Shown: positions 9,075-17,700, counted from the first letter of the stretch. The stretch: 64,000 nt of DNA from Candidatus Gastranaerophilales bacterium (GCA_944325005.1 CALUYO010000007.1:1-64000), one strand, 5' to 3'. Notes: generated by a model not told the origin, from the letters alone. Translations and numbers: made by a program.

Positions 9075-9500
9075 ATGGTTTTATGGGAAATTTTTGCAAT
9101 AGCAGGTCTGGTATTTGTAATACTTGAAATGGTTGTTCCTTCATTATTCTTTTTGAACCTTGCCATTGCAGGGTTTATAACTGCGCTTGCTGCAGTATGG
9201 CTTACAGACTGGATAATTTTAACATTATTATTTGTTGGATTATCAATTATATCCATTTTGTTTTTACGACCAATACTTGTCAAAAAGAGAACCGGAAAAG
9301 AGCAAGAAACCGGAATGGAAGGCAAATATATAGGGAAAATAGTAAAGGTCACAGAGCCTGTAGGAAAATATTCAGGTGCCATAACAATTTATGATGAACG
9401 ATGGGAAGCCCGTACCGAAGGGGAAGAAACAATCCCGGCTGGCAGTGAAGTTAAAATTATTAAATATGACAGTTTGATATTAACAGTAGAAAAAGTATAG
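9075..9500 (+). CDS. NfeD-family membrane protein
   Basis: The protein has 141 residues from the ATG at 9075, which AAGGAG precedes by eight bases; the longer reading frame from 9018 lacks a ribosome site. Three hydrophobic segments (about residues 3-22, 27-48 and 50-70) are followed by a soluble beta-rich OB-fold domain (GKYIGKIVKVTEPVGKYSGAI). This is the short NfeD form without the ClpP-like protease domain. NfeD proteins pair with stomatin-type SPFH proteins in membrane microdomains, and such a gene follows 10 bases downstream, so the two form an operon. Confidence 0.85.
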   Translation: MVLWEIFAIAGLVFVILEMVVPSLFFLNLAIAGFITALAAVWLTDWIILTLLFVGLSIISILFLRPILVKKRTGKEQETGMEGKYIGKIVKVTEPVGKYSGAITIYDERWEARTEGEETIPAGSEVKIIKYDSLILTVEKV

Positions 9501-9510
9501 GAGAAAAAAA

Positions 9511-10485
9511 ATGAGCATAGTTTTACTAATATTACTTGTTGCACTTTTAATTTATATATTTAAGGGTATTATTATTGTACAACAGCAACAGGAAGTTATT
9601 ATTGAAAGAATGGGGCGTTACGAAAAGACTTTAAAAGCCGGCCCTAACTTTATATTTCCGATTTTAGAAGCCCCGAGGGGAATATATAAAAAAGTTTCAC
9701 AAAAAGGAATTGACGGAAGAAATTTCTATTATCTTAAGCCGGTAGATCGAATCGACTTAAGGGAACAAATGTATGATTTTCCGCGTCAGAACGTAATTAC
9801 GCGCGACAACGTATCAATAACAATAAATGCACTGATTTACTTCCAGATAATTGATGCAAAAAGTGCAGTATATGAGATTGAAAACCTGCCAGATGCTATT
9901 GAAAAACTAACACAAACCACTCTGAGAAATCTGGTAGGTCAAATGGATTTGCAGGAAACATTAACATCCCGCGGAAAAATTAACGATGAATTAAGAACAA
10001 CTCTTGACGAAGCAACCAATAAATGGGGCGTTAAGGTTAATCGTGTGGAAATTCAAGATATATTCCCGCCGGCAGATATACAGGCATCAATGGATAAGCT
10101 TATGAAAGCAGATAGAGAAAAGAAAGCGACAATTACTGAAGCAGAAGGACTAAAAGAAGCTGCCATTAGAAAAGCAGAAGGTGAAAAAGAAGCTGCGATC
10201 CGCTCTGCAGAAGGTGAAAAACAGGCAGAAATTTTAAGAGCCGAAGGTATTGCTCAGGCACGCGTAATTGAAGCAGATGCGGAAAAAGAAGCAATTCTTA
10301 GAATTATTAACGCTCTGGCAGATAAAGGTCAGCCTGATAAATACTTAATTGCTATGAAATATCTTGAAACATTAAGTTCAATAACAAAAGGCGAAAATAA
10401 TAAAATTGTTTATATGCCTTATGAAGCAACAGGAATTCTGTCATCAGTTGACGGCATTAAAGAAATGTTTAAAGGAAATAAATAA
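9511..10485 (+). CDS. SPFH/band 7 stomatin-like protein (QmcA type)
   Basis: The protein has 324 residues. An N-terminal hydrophobic segment (IVLLILLVALLIYIFKG) is followed by the SPFH domain (VQQQQEVIIERMGRYEKTL, DLREQMYDFPRQNVITRDNV). A long alanine/glutamate-rich coiled coil (about residues 195-265) follows, built from repeats of AEGEKEAAIR type. It matches slipin/QmcA proteins that oligomerise as membrane cages. It lies 10 bases after nfeD with its own GGAG site, as is usual for NfeD-stomatin partners. The precise physiological role is not evident. Confidence 0.88.
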   Translation: MSIVLLILLVALLIYIFKGIIIVQQQQEVIIERMGRYEKTLKAGPNFIFPILEAPRGIYKKVSQKGIDGRNFYYLKPVDRIDLREQMYDFPRQNVITRDNVSITINALIYFQIIDAKSAVYEIENLPDAIEKLTQTTLRNLVGQMDLQETLTSRGKINDELRTTLDEATNKWGVKVNRVEIQDIFPPADIQASMDKLMKADREKKATITEAEGLKEAAIRKAEGEKEAAIRSAEGEKQAEILRAEGIAQARVIEADAEKEAILRIINALADKGQPDKYLIAMKYLETLSSITKGENNKIVYMPYEATGILSSVDGIKEMFKGNK

Positions 10486-10496
10486 CAAACCGCATG

Positions 10497-10524
10497 AGCA
10501 GCAGAGTTAACTCTGCTGCTTTAT
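10497..10524 (+). terminator. Hairpin after the stomatin gene
   Basis: A perfect palindrome, AGCAGCAGAGTT/AACTCTGCTGCT (10497-10520), is followed only by TTATC. It is a strong hairpin but a weak T run, so it may be a partial terminator or an mRNA-stabilising structure before the next gene at 10546. Confidence 0.45.
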
Positions 10525-10545
10525 CAAAAAAGAGGACAAAAAGTT

Positions 10546-10938
10546 ATGATGATTAACAATTTACCCAGAATGCTTGTATTAATAACTACAAATGAACAGC
10601 ACATAGAAGGTGAACTTCTTCTTCCCGAAAACATGAGATTCAGCAACTCTATTCCTGATAACATGCTGTTTTATATATTAAACGGCGGTTTTCAATTTAT
10701 TACACTTAAAAACTGCGAAGTAAAAGATAGAAAAAATCTTGCATTCAGACCCGACAGATCTCCACAGCTTCATGTGAATATTTCCTGCATTATGACAATG
10801 CAGATTATTGAAATTCTTCCGGATGACTATGAATATGAAGAAGATTTCTATGAAGATGAAGATGAAGATGAAGGAGAAGAAAACAGCCAGCAATATGCAC
10901 ATGCAAGGCCTAGAAGCCGCACAGCCAGGAGAAAATAA
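10546..10938 (+). CDS. Conserved small protein with acidic tail
   Basis: The protein has 130 residues, with GAGGAC before the ATG. The first 90 residues look like a small beta-barrel (VLITTNEQHIEGELLLPEN, then ITLKNCEVKDRKN and ISCIMTMQIIEI). The tail is very acidic (EEDFYEDEDEDEGEE) and then switches to basic (RPRSRTARRK). The fold region resembles the product of 63383-63730: both have an opening strand with a helper loop, a middle segment before FITL/FLAV, and an M-x-x-VL/II closing strand. I infer they are distant paralogs. No function is known to me. Confidence 0.6.
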   Translation: MMINNLPRMLVLITTNEQHIEGELLLPENMRFSNSIPDNMLFYILNGGFQFITLKNCEVKDRKNLAFRPDRSPQLHVNISCIMTMQIIEILPDDYEYEEDFYEDEDEDEGEENSQQYAHARPRSRTARRK

Positions 10939-11026
10939 ATATTCTTCACAAATTATGTTCATTTTTTTATGTTTTTGCTAATATTTAATTAAGTTTTACA
11001 CTGAAAGCATAAAAAAGGAAGACACG

Positions 11027-12802
11027 ATGATTAAGACAAAACTTAAGGACCATAATTGCGGAGAGCTTAACCTTAATAATCTGAATGAAGAAGTTACACT
11101 CTCAGGTTGGGCCGCTACCATCCGTGATTTGGGCGGTATTTTATTTGTTGAATTAAGAGATAGAACCGGATTTTTTCAATTAGTTGCTAATCCCCAGATT
11201 AACCCCGAAGTACATAAAGTATTTGAAAAGTTAAGGTCTGAATATGTAATTACAGTAAAAGGAAAGGTTACACGCAGACCGGAAGAAACATATAATGAAA
11301 AATATGCAACCGGTCAGGTAGAAATGTACCCGGAAACAGTTGAAATTCTATCAGAAGCAAAAACGTTGCCTTTTGTTTTGGACGATGAGAATGTTTCTGA
11401 AGATGTTCGTTTAAAATACAGATATTTGGATATCAGACGTGAAAGTATGCTTCATAATCTTACTTTACGCCACAAAATCTGTCAGGCAGCAAGACAATAT
11501 TTAAATAATCAGGACTTTTTGGAAGTTGAAACTCCAATACTCATTAAAACAACTCCGGAAGGTGCAAGAGATTACCTTGTACCATCAAGAGTTCAGGAAG
11601 GCAAATTCTATGCACTTCCGCAATCTCCGCAAATCTTTAAGCAATTATTGATGGTTGGCGGAATTGAAAAATATTACCAGATTGCAAAATGTTTCAGAGA
11701 TGAAGATTTGCGGGCGGACAGACAGCCGGAATTTACTCAAATCGACCTTGAAATGTCATTTGTAGAACAGCAGGATGTCATAAAATGCGTTGAAGGTTTA
11801 ATTGTTGAAACATTTAAAGCTGCCGGCGTTGAGGTAAAACCTCCGTTTATCCAAATGCCATGGCAGGAAGCTATGGACAGATTTGGTTCAGACAAACCTG
11901 ATACACGTTTTGGACTTGAGCTTTTTGACATAGGTGATATTATTATGCAGTCTGAATTCAAGATTGTAAAAGATACTCTTGAAAAAGGCGGTATTGTTAG
12001 AGGTATTAGAATTCCGGGCGGTGCAAAATTCTCAAGAAAAGATATTGATGATATTACAAAACTTGCAGTATCATTTGGAGCAAAAGCCCTTGCAAACATT
12101 ATTTATAACGAGGATGGAACTGCAAAATCCCCTGTATTGAAATTCGTAACAGAAGAACAGGCAAAACAAATTCAAAACAGGGCTCAGGCAGAAGCCGGAG
12201 ACATTATATTCTTCGTCGCAGACAGACCAAAACTTGTATATGATATAATGGGAAGGCTAAGACTTTACTTCGGTAAAAGATTAAATCTTATTGATGAAAG
12301 CAAACATAATCTGTTATGGGTTGTTGACTTCCCGATGTTTGAATGGTCTGATGAGGAAGGCAGATTTATGGCTATGCACCATCCGTTCACATCTCCTTGC
12401 ATTGAAGATTTGGACAAATTGAAAAGCGGAGATTTAGGTCATGTTAAATCAATTGCTTATGATATTGTTTATAACGGAACAGAACTCGGAGGCGGCTCTG
12501 TCAGAATTCACTCATCAGACGTTCAGAGTGCAATATTTAAAGCTTTAGGTTTAACAGAAGACGAAGCAAAAGAGAAATTCGGGTTTATGGTTAATGCGTT
12601 ACAATACGGAACACCACCTCATGCCGGACTGGCAATCGGTCTTGACAGACTTGTTGCACTTCTTTGCAGAACAGAAAGTATTCGCGATGTTATTGCATTC
12701 CCGAAAAATTCAGGGGCAAAAGATCTTATGAGTGATGCCCCCGGAGAAGCTTCATTGCAACAGTTACGTGAACTTCACTTGAAAAGTACGGCACATAAAT
12801 AA
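11027..12802 (+). CDS. aspS: Aspartyl-tRNA synthetase
   Basis: The protein has 591 residues, the full bacterial length. The N-terminal OB-fold anticodon-binding domain (VTLSGWAATIRDLGGILFVELRD) is followed by the class II core: motif 1 near YLNNQDFLEVETPIL, motif 2 FRDEDLRADRQPEFTQIDLE, and motif 3 GLAIGLDRLVALL. The bacterial GAD insert lies between motifs 2 and 3. The enzyme charges tRNA-Asp. Whether it is discriminating or also charges tRNA-Asn cannot be settled by eye, and no gatCAB lies in the window. AAGGAAG precedes the start. Confidence 0.97.
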   Translation: MIKTKLKDHNCGELNLNNLNEEVTLSGWAATIRDLGGILFVELRDRTGFFQLVANPQINPEVHKVFEKLRSEYVITVKGKVTRRPEETYNEKYATGQVEMYPETVEILSEAKTLPFVLDDENVSEDVRLKYRYLDIRRESMLHNLTLRHKICQAARQYLNNQDFLEVETPILIKTTPEGARDYLVPSRVQEGKFYALPQSPQIFKQLLMVGGIEKYYQIAKCFRDEDLRADRQPEFTQIDLEMSFVEQQDVIKCVEGLIVETFKAAGVEVKPPFIQMPWQEAMDRFGSDKPDTRFGLELFDIGDIIMQSEFKIVKDTLEKGGIVRGIRIPGGAKFSRKDIDDITKLAVSFGAKALANIIYNEDGTAKSPVLKFVTEEQAKQIQNRAQAEAGDIIFFVADRPKLVYDIMGRLRLYFGKRLNLIDESKHNLLWVVDFPMFEWSDEEGRFMAMHHPFTSPCIEDLDKLKSGDLGHVKSIAYDIVYNGTELGGGSVRIHSSDVQSAIFKALGLTEDEAKEKFGFMVNALQYGTPPHAGLAIGLDRLVALLCRTESIRDVIAFPKNSGAKDLMSDAPGEASLQQLRELHLKSTAHK

Positions 12803-12808
12803 TAAAGC

Positions 12809-12842
12809 TAAAAAAGAGCCTTTCAAAAAGGCTCTTTTTTAG
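12809..12842 (+). terminator. aspS terminator
   Basis: The stem AAAAGAGCCTTT/AAGGCTCTTTT around 12811-12838 is followed by a T6 run just past the aspS stop. Confidence 0.85.
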
Positions 12843-12950
12843 TAAGTTATTTCTCAGTTGTCATTTAATATTTATATTATATAAAGTAAACATATCTCTA
12901 CCAGCTATATTGTGCCCTTTTGCGCCGTTTTCATCAATAAATAATTCTAT
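12839..12950 (-). pseudogene. Remnant of a prepilin-like gene (3' portion)
   Basis: The minus strand encodes FIDENGAKGHNIAGRDMF, which matches the conserved 'DINGPKGPNIAGRDFF' region of the intact prepilin at 22285-23004. After a frameshift and an internal deletion it encodes ILNDN-stop-EITY followed by TAA, matching the conserved C-terminus ILNDNWEMTY with Trp changed to TGA. The rest of the gene is missing. It sits between aspS and ribF. Confidence 0.7.
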
Positions 12951-12966
12951 TATAAATATTTTGTAC

Positions 12967-12972
12967 TATAAT
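12967..12972 (+). promoter_or_regulatory. -10 box of ribF, leaderless arrangement
   Basis: TATAAT is six bases (TAGCTT) before the ribF ATG. No Shine-Dalgarno sequence is present. The -35 match is poor. Confidence 0.6.
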
Positions 12973-12978
12973 TAGCTT

Positions 12979-13857
12979 ATGCATATATTGCAGGAGTTAA
13001 ATAAAAATTCAAATTTATCAATCGCCTTAGGCTTTTTTGATGGAGTACATCTCGGACACAGAGCTGTAATAAAAAGTGCTGTAAATTTTGCACGTGAAAA
13101 CGGAAATAAATCTGCTGTTATTACATTTTCAGATCATCCATGCTGCTATTTCTGGGGAGTATGCCCCAAGTATATTCTTACAAGGGAAGAACGAGAAAAA
13201 AGAATTGAGAAACTGGGTGTAGACTATTTGTACGAACTGGATTTTGAAAGCATTTCAGGCTTAACCGCAGAAGAATATTTGAGAGATATACTGATTAAAT
13301 ATTTCACGCCTATTTCTATTTCTACAGGCTGGAATCATAATTTCGGTTATAAAAAATCGGGAAATGTAAAATTTCTTGAAGAAAATGCAAAGAAATATGA
13401 TTACAAATATTTTGCACTTTCTCCACAAAAACTTGACAGTAAAATAATAAGCAGTACTGAAATCAGAAAACTTTTATCAAAAGGAGATGTTGAAAAATCA
13501 AATAGAATGCTGGGACAAAAGTTTTCAATAGAAGGAAAAGTTGTCACAGGTAACAAAATAGGACGAACAATAGGTTTTAGAACTGCAAATCTTATATATC
13601 CTCCGGAACTGATTGAATTGCCGTATGGAGTTTATTCGGTTAAAACAAGCTATGGAAAAGGAATTGCAAATTTCGGCATCCGCCCGACAATAAACGGTTC
13701 TAATGCTGTTTTAGAAGTTCACATTTTGGATTTTGACCAAAATATTTACGAAAAAAATATAAGAGTGGAATTTAACAAAATGCTTCGGTCTGAAAAAAAA
13801 TTCTCATCACTTGATGAATTAAAAATACAAATACAAAATGATATTTCAAAACTTTAA
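12979..13857 (+). CDS. ribF: Bifunctional riboflavin kinase/FMN adenylyltransferase
   Basis: The protein has 292 residues. The N-terminal FAD-synthetase domain carries GFFDGVHLGH, the nucleotidyltransferase HxGH-type motif, and ISSTEIRKLL. The C-terminal riboflavin-kinase domain carries GNKIGRTIGFRTANL and GIANFGIRPTI. It converts riboflavin to FMN and then FAD. The start is fixed by the TATAAT box six bases upstream, with no ribosome site, implying a leaderless transcript. Its 3' end overlaps the convergent prepilin gene by 12 bases. Confidence 0.93.
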   Translation: MHILQELNKNSNLSIALGFFDGVHLGHRAVIKSAVNFARENGNKSAVITFSDHPCCYFWGVCPKYILTREEREKRIEKLGVDYLYELDFESISGLTAEEYLRDILIKYFTPISISTGWNHNFGYKKSGNVKFLEENAKKYDYKYFALSPQKLDSKIISSTEIRKLLSKGDVEKSNRMLGQKFSIEGKVVTGNKIGRTIGFRTANLIYPPELIELPYGVYSVKTSYGKGIANFGIRPTINGSNAVLEVHILDFDQNIYEKNIRVEFNKMLRSEKKFSSLDELKIQIQNDISKL

Positions 13858-14526
13858 AGGATAGTCATCAGGAATTTTCCATCCGTTCAATTGGATAATT
13901 TTAGCATATAATTTTTGGGAATATAAATCTTTCTCAGTAGTATAAATTGTATTACCATTTTCATCCAAAGCATTATTTCCGTCTTCATCCAAAACAAGGT
14001 TGCGAACAAACGGTTCTACGCCCTTATTGTAATAATTTGAATTTGCAAACTCACTGCCCAAAGGGAAATTAGGATAAAAACCGAACGTAAAACATTTAAT
14101 TCCAGCGTTTACATCTTTGTGCTGTAAAGCTTTTGGCTCAATACAAAAATTCCAATCCCGACCATAGTATGAAATAGCAGAAACAGAGCCGTCTGCAAAA
14201 TATACAACAAAATAACTTTTCCCCCCTATATCCTCTATTTTAGTTTCCACATCCATTATATAATTTTTTAAATATGTACTATAAAAATTTTCAATGCTTT
14301 CGGGAGTGTTACTTGTAGCAAAATTCCAGTCTTTAGTTTCCCCATTATCATTAATTGACAGTAAGATAGCTTGATTTACAGTTGAATAAAATTTCTTTAA
14401 AGAAGCCTCTACAACCAATTTTCGATGCTTTACAACAAGAGCCGGCATAGTTAAAGCGGCAACAATCCCTATTACACCAAGTGTTATCAAAATTTCTGCA
14501 AGCGTAAAAGCTAATTTTTTATTCAT
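13846..14526 (-). CDS. Type IV prepilin-like protein
   Basis: The protein has 226 residues from the ATG at 14526, which GAGGAGG precedes. The leader MNKKLA is followed by FTLAEILITLGVIGIVAALT, the type IV pilin/type II pseudopilin N-terminal helix. Glu5 of the mature form is present, but the usual Gly before the cleavage site is Ala. The remainder is a globular domain ending NGWKIPDDYPLKF. It is a minor pilin or pseudopilin candidate. Unlike the three G-tract prepilins in this window, it has a short leader without homopolymer. Export and assembly genes are not present here. Confidence 0.82.
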   Translation of the reverse strand: MNKKLAFTLAEILITLGVIGIVAALTMPALVVKHRKLVVEASLKKFYSTVNQAILLSINDNGETKDWNFATSNTPESIENFYSTYLKNYIMDVETKIEDIGGKSYFVVYFADGSVSAISYYGRDWNFCIEPKALQHKDVNAGIKCFTFGFYPNFPLGSEFANSNYYNKGVEPFVRNLVLDEDGNNALDENGNTIYTTEKDLYSQKLYAKIIQLNGWKIPDDYPLKF

Positions 14527-14611
14527 AAAAGACCTCCTCAAAATTCTAATTATATTGTATCAAACCAGCGCAATAAACTCAATATTATCAAGTATTTTAG
14601 TAATATTTTGT

Positions 14612-14638
14612 TACTTATAGTATGTGTTACTATTAGTA
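14612..14638 (+). promoter_or_regulatory. Putative XRE operator, two palindromic sites
   Basis: TACTTATAGTA (14612-14622) and TACTATTAGTA (14628-14638) are each TACT-N3-AGTA palindromes, and their centres are 16 bases apart. They overlap the expected -35 region, and a TAAAAT -10 (14648-14653) lies seven bases before the regulator's ATG. The layout suggests autoregulation. Confidence 0.45.
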
Positions 14639-14660
14639 TTATATTCATAAAATAATTAAG

Positions 14661-14879
14661 ATGAATACGAAAATTTTAAAAAATTTTGGAGAAACAGTCA
14701 GGCGAAAACGAAAAATAGCAGAACTTTCACAAGAAGCGCTCGCTGAAAAATTGGGGATACATAGAACATATATGAGCTTTATAGAAAGGGGGCAAAGAAA
14801 TCCTAGTTTGCTAATGCTCTTTAAAATATCAAGAGCATTAAAAATTAAATTACCTGAACTGTTTGAATTTGATAAATAA
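14661..14879 (+). CDS. XRE-family helix-turn-helix regulator
   Basis: The protein has 72 residues and is almost entirely an XRE/Cro-CI HTH domain: VRRKRKIAELSQEALAEKLGIHRTYMSFIERGQRNPSLLMLFKIS. No effector or protease domain is present. It probably represses its own promoter through the paired palindromes just upstream. No toxin or restriction gene is adjacent, so its targets are unclear. The same frame stays open after the stop (14883-14987), see the next entry. Confidence 0.85.
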   Translation: MNTKILKNFGETVRRKRKIAELSQEALAEKLGIHRTYMSFIERGQRNPSLLMLFKISRALKIKLPELFEFDK

Positions 14880-14882
14880 ACA

Positions 14883-14987
14883 AGACAGAAACGACTTGAA
14901 AAATATAAAACACTGGCACGCTTTTGCAGCGGTTTATTAGAATTTGATAACTGGGAATTTAAAAAAGATTACCCGTATAAATTGTAA
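14883..14987 (+). pseudogene. Possible remnant of a prepilin C-terminus
   Basis: In the same frame as the XRE gene but after its TAA, the sequence encodes ARFCSGLLEFDNWEFKKDYPYKL then a stop. The ending resembles NGWKIPDDYPLKF of the prepilin at 13846-14526. It has no start codon of its own. It is either an eroded prepilin tail or a former C-terminal extension of the XRE protein cut off by a nonsense mutation. Confidence 0.35.
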
Positions 14988-14995
14988 ACACAAAG

Positions 14996-15541
14996 TTATT
15001 TAATTAAAGCCTGTACCTCTTTAAACTTAGGATTTTTAGCACCCTTTAACCACTCAAATAACGCAATTTCAACGCATGAAATTTTAACACCATTTGCACA
15101 CATTGCATCAATTCCTTGTTTGAACTCATATTTTGCACGGCTTGCACAGGCATCTTTAATTACGTAAACATCAAATCCTGCTTCCACAAGAGCAGAAGCT
15201 GTCTGATGTACACAAATATGAGTTTCAATACCAAAAATTACAATCTGTTTTTTACCGTAAGAGCCGATTTTCTCAAGCATTCCATCTTCCATTAATGCAT
15301 TGAAATAAGTTTTTTCAAGAATTTCACTCCCCTCAGGTAAAGCGTCCCGTAAGCTTTGCACTGTATGTCCTAAACCCTTTGGATATTGTTCTGTAAGTAA
15401 TACCGGAATTCCAAGTAACTTTGCAGCACTTGCCATTTTAATTGCATTTTCGACAATAACATCTTTATTCAATGCTGCGACTAATCTCTCCTGAATATCT
15501 ATAATTAATACCAAGCTATTCTCTGCTGATAATGTATTCAT
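14996..15541 (-). CDS. Isochorismatase-family cysteine hydrolase
   Basis: The protein has 181 residues. The catalytic triad is visible as Asp in LVLIIDIQERL, Lys in LEKTYFNAL and Cys in GIETHICVHQTA. It is most like the YcaC branch of small hydrolases, whose substrates are poorly defined. The start is backed by AAAGGAG seven bases upstream. It is 14 bases downstream of the degenerate signalling gene and is probably in the ftsEX transcription unit. The true substrate cannot be stated. Confidence 0.85.
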   Translation of the reverse strand: MNTLSAENSLVLIIDIQERLVAALNKDVIVENAIKMASAAKLLGIPVLLTEQYPKGLGHTVQSLRDALPEGSEILEKTYFNALMEDGMLEKIGSYGKKQIVIFGIETHICVHQTASALVEAGFDVYVIKDACASRAKYEFKQGIDAMCANGVKISCVEIALFEWLKGAKNPKFKEVQALIK

Positions 15542-15555
15542 TTTATCTCCTTTAC

Positions 15556-16788
15556 CTAAACTGATGTGTATTTAAAATCTTTAATAAAATCTTCTACAAT
15601 TGAAATAAGCTCCTTTTGGCTTATCTTAGTTAGTGAAAGCTGGATTTCTTTATTTTCCGGACTGTCCAGGCCATCATGTGTTATATATATAACAATTTTA
15701 GCAAATCCCGGATAAACAATACGCAAAGTACTATCTTGATTTTTATTTCTAAGATGAAAAACGCATTGCTCATTATTAGTATATTGCTCAATTTTAGTAT
15801 CAAACAATTTTTCTTCCCATGCCTTTTGAAGTCTAAAAAATACCGGAGCAATCACCTTTTCCATTTTTTTATTAAAAATCTGTCTAAAAATTTTATAATT
15901 TTTAGGCTCATTATTTCCGTCATTCAACCAATCGTCAAGAGTATTCTCTTTTTCCTCAGCTAAAATATATTCCGCATTTGTAGCAGCCGCATCAGACAAT
16001 GCCTGCAAAGCATCACGCTCCATATCTTCAAAATTTTTACGGGTAATAAGAGAAATACCGGCACAAATATCAAAATTTTTACCGTAATTTTCTTTGATTT
16101 TATTTAAAACAACGATTGCACCGCTACAATCTGTTTTAGGAAGCATAAGATAAAATTTAGCACCGCGTCCCAATGTTGCAATATCGTCTGTTCTGATTGA
16201 AGAAAGTATTGCATCAGCCATTTTGTCAACAGAAAATTTTGTTTTACTGACTTCAGAAGGAGCCAATGCTACAAAACATCCTTCATCCAGCAAATTATCA
16301 TCAATAAAATTTTCTATAACCTGCTTTGCATAATTATAATTATATAATCCCGTTAATTCATCAATAACATTCAACTGTTCCAGAATTTGTCTATTTCGCA
16401 ATAATTGCTGATAGATAGAATTGTGTTTAATATTATTTACCGTCCTTATAACAAGCTCAAAATCTTCAGCAGAGGACAGTGCAAAATCATCAATACCCGC
16501 ATCATAGCCGGCAAGTATCAGTTCTTTATCATAAGAGTTAACAAGTAAAATAATACATAAATGCTTATTTTTCCGTAAATTTTTAATCAAATCTAAAGTC
16601 TCGTTCTTTGAAGAGCACTCATGAACAAATACAATATCAGCCGCACAAAGTTTTAAGTCAGACAAAGCACTTTTAAAATCAGATAAAACGATAGAATCAT
16701 TACTCCTTAAGAATATTAATTTTGATTCTAATATTTTTGATAAATCATTATCATCAGAAATTAAGAGTATATTGTTTTTATCATTCAT
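15556..16788 (-). CDS. Degenerate receiver-GGDEF signalling protein
   Basis: The protein has 410 residues from ATG 16788; a TTG one codon earlier abuts the ftsX stop. Residues 5-120 have the shape of a response-regulator receiver, but the phospho-acceptor region reads IVFVHECSS without the Asp. Residues 140-270 begin with IDELTGLYNYNYAKQVI, typical of GGDEF domains, but the signature is replaced by GRGAKF, so cyclase activity is unlikely. The last 130 residues are an unassigned domain. It probably acts as a protein-binding or nucleotide-sensing module. Its position directly after ftsX suggests a link to cell division or wall hydrolysis. Confidence 0.75.
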   Translation of the reverse strand: MNDKNNILLISDDNDLSKILESKLIFLRSNDSIVLSDFKSALSDLKLCAADIVFVHECSSKNETLDLIKNLRKNKHLCIILLVNSYDKELILAGYDAGIDDFALSSAEDFELVIRTVNNIKHNSIYQQLLRNRQILEQLNVIDELTGLYNYNYAKQVIENFIDDNLLDEGCFVALAPSEVSKTKFSVDKMADAILSSIRTDDIATLGRGAKFYLMLPKTDCSGAIVVLNKIKENYGKNFDICAGISLITRKNFEDMERDALQALSDAAATNAEYILAEEKENTLDDWLNDGNNEPKNYKIFRQIFNKKMEKVIAPVFFRLQKAWEEKLFDTKIEQYTNNEQCVFHLRNKNQDSTLRIVYPGFAKIVIYITHDGLDSPENKEIQLSLTKISQKELISIVEDFIKDFKYTSV

Positions 16789-16791
16789 CAA

Positions 16792-17700
16792 CTATACCTG
16801 TAAGTGTTTCTTAATACAAAGGAAACTTCCGCCGGCTCCGAAAAGAACGGCCATTGCAAACATAACGGCTATAACAAAACTCTGAGCGTACAATGGTGTA
16901 GGCACCATAAAGAACTGATGCATATGACTCAATCCGTTCTGCACAAAATTCAACGGTATTAAGGCGATTACAGCTCCTGAAAAGCCGTAAAAAGCTCCCT
17001 GCATAATTAAAGGAAATCTGATATACCAGTTTGATACGCCCATAAGACGCATTATTTCAATCTCATCTTTTCTGGATTGAATAACTAGCTGAATAGTGTT
17101 GTTAATTATTGTTATTGTCAAAATTCCCATTATTATAACAACAAATACGGTAATTGTATTCACAATTTTATTTAAAGCCTCAATTTTTTTAGCCAGATCC
17201 TGGGCGTAACTCATATCTTCAACAGACTTAAGCTGTTTCACATTTTTAAATACTTCCTCAATATTTTCCGGCTTATCAACTTTAACATGCAATGTATCAG
17301 GTAAAGGGTTGTCAATATCAGGCAAGTCCATTTCACGCTTTAGATTTGCCCAAGAAGAAGCTTTAGGAATTATAGTAACATTTTCCACATGCTGAAATTC
17401 TTTTATCCTGTTTTTTACAACATTAGCATCGGTATTTTCTTTAAGATAAACAGAAATTTCCAAAACATTACCGAGCTCATGCGCAAAAGATGAAATTGAA
17501 AGCGCTGATCTGAAAAATGAACCAAAAATTGTAAGAATTGCGGCCATCGTTGTTATAATAACAAGATTAACAATACCAGTTCTGTGAACATCCTGTACTG
17601 TCTCTTTTGTTAAACGATATAAAATCCTCAACTCACATAACCAATCTTTTGGTATATGCTTTTTAACTCTTTTTTTTATTTTAGCTTTTGAACTATTCAT
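16792..17700 (-). CDS. ftsX: Cell-division ABC permease FtsX
   Basis: The protein has 302 residues. A short cytoplasmic N-terminus is followed by a first membrane segment (LVIITTMAAILTIFGSFF), then a large extracytoplasmic loop (about residues 70-180), then three membrane helices (VFVVIIMGILTITII, AFYGFSGAVIALIP, FVIAVMFAMAVLFGAG). This is the FtsX topology. With FtsE it transmits ATP-driven signals to peptidoglycan hydrolases at the septum. Its start overlaps the ftsE end by 8 bases. Confidence 0.93.
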   Translation of the reverse strand: MNSSKAKIKKRVKKHIPKDWLCELRILYRLTKETVQDVHRTGIVNLVIITTMAAILTIFGSFFRSALSISSFAHELGNVLEISVYLKENTDANVVKNRIKEFQHVENVTIIPKASSWANLKREMDLPDIDNPLPDTLHVKVDKPENIEEVFKNVKQLKSVEDMSYAQDLAKKIEALNKIVNTITVFVVIIMGILTITIINNTIQLVIQSRKDEIEIMRLMGVSNWYIRFPLIMQGAFYGFSGAVIALIPLNFVQNGLSHMHQFFMVPTPLYAQSFVIAVMFAMAVLFGAGGSFLCIKKHLQV

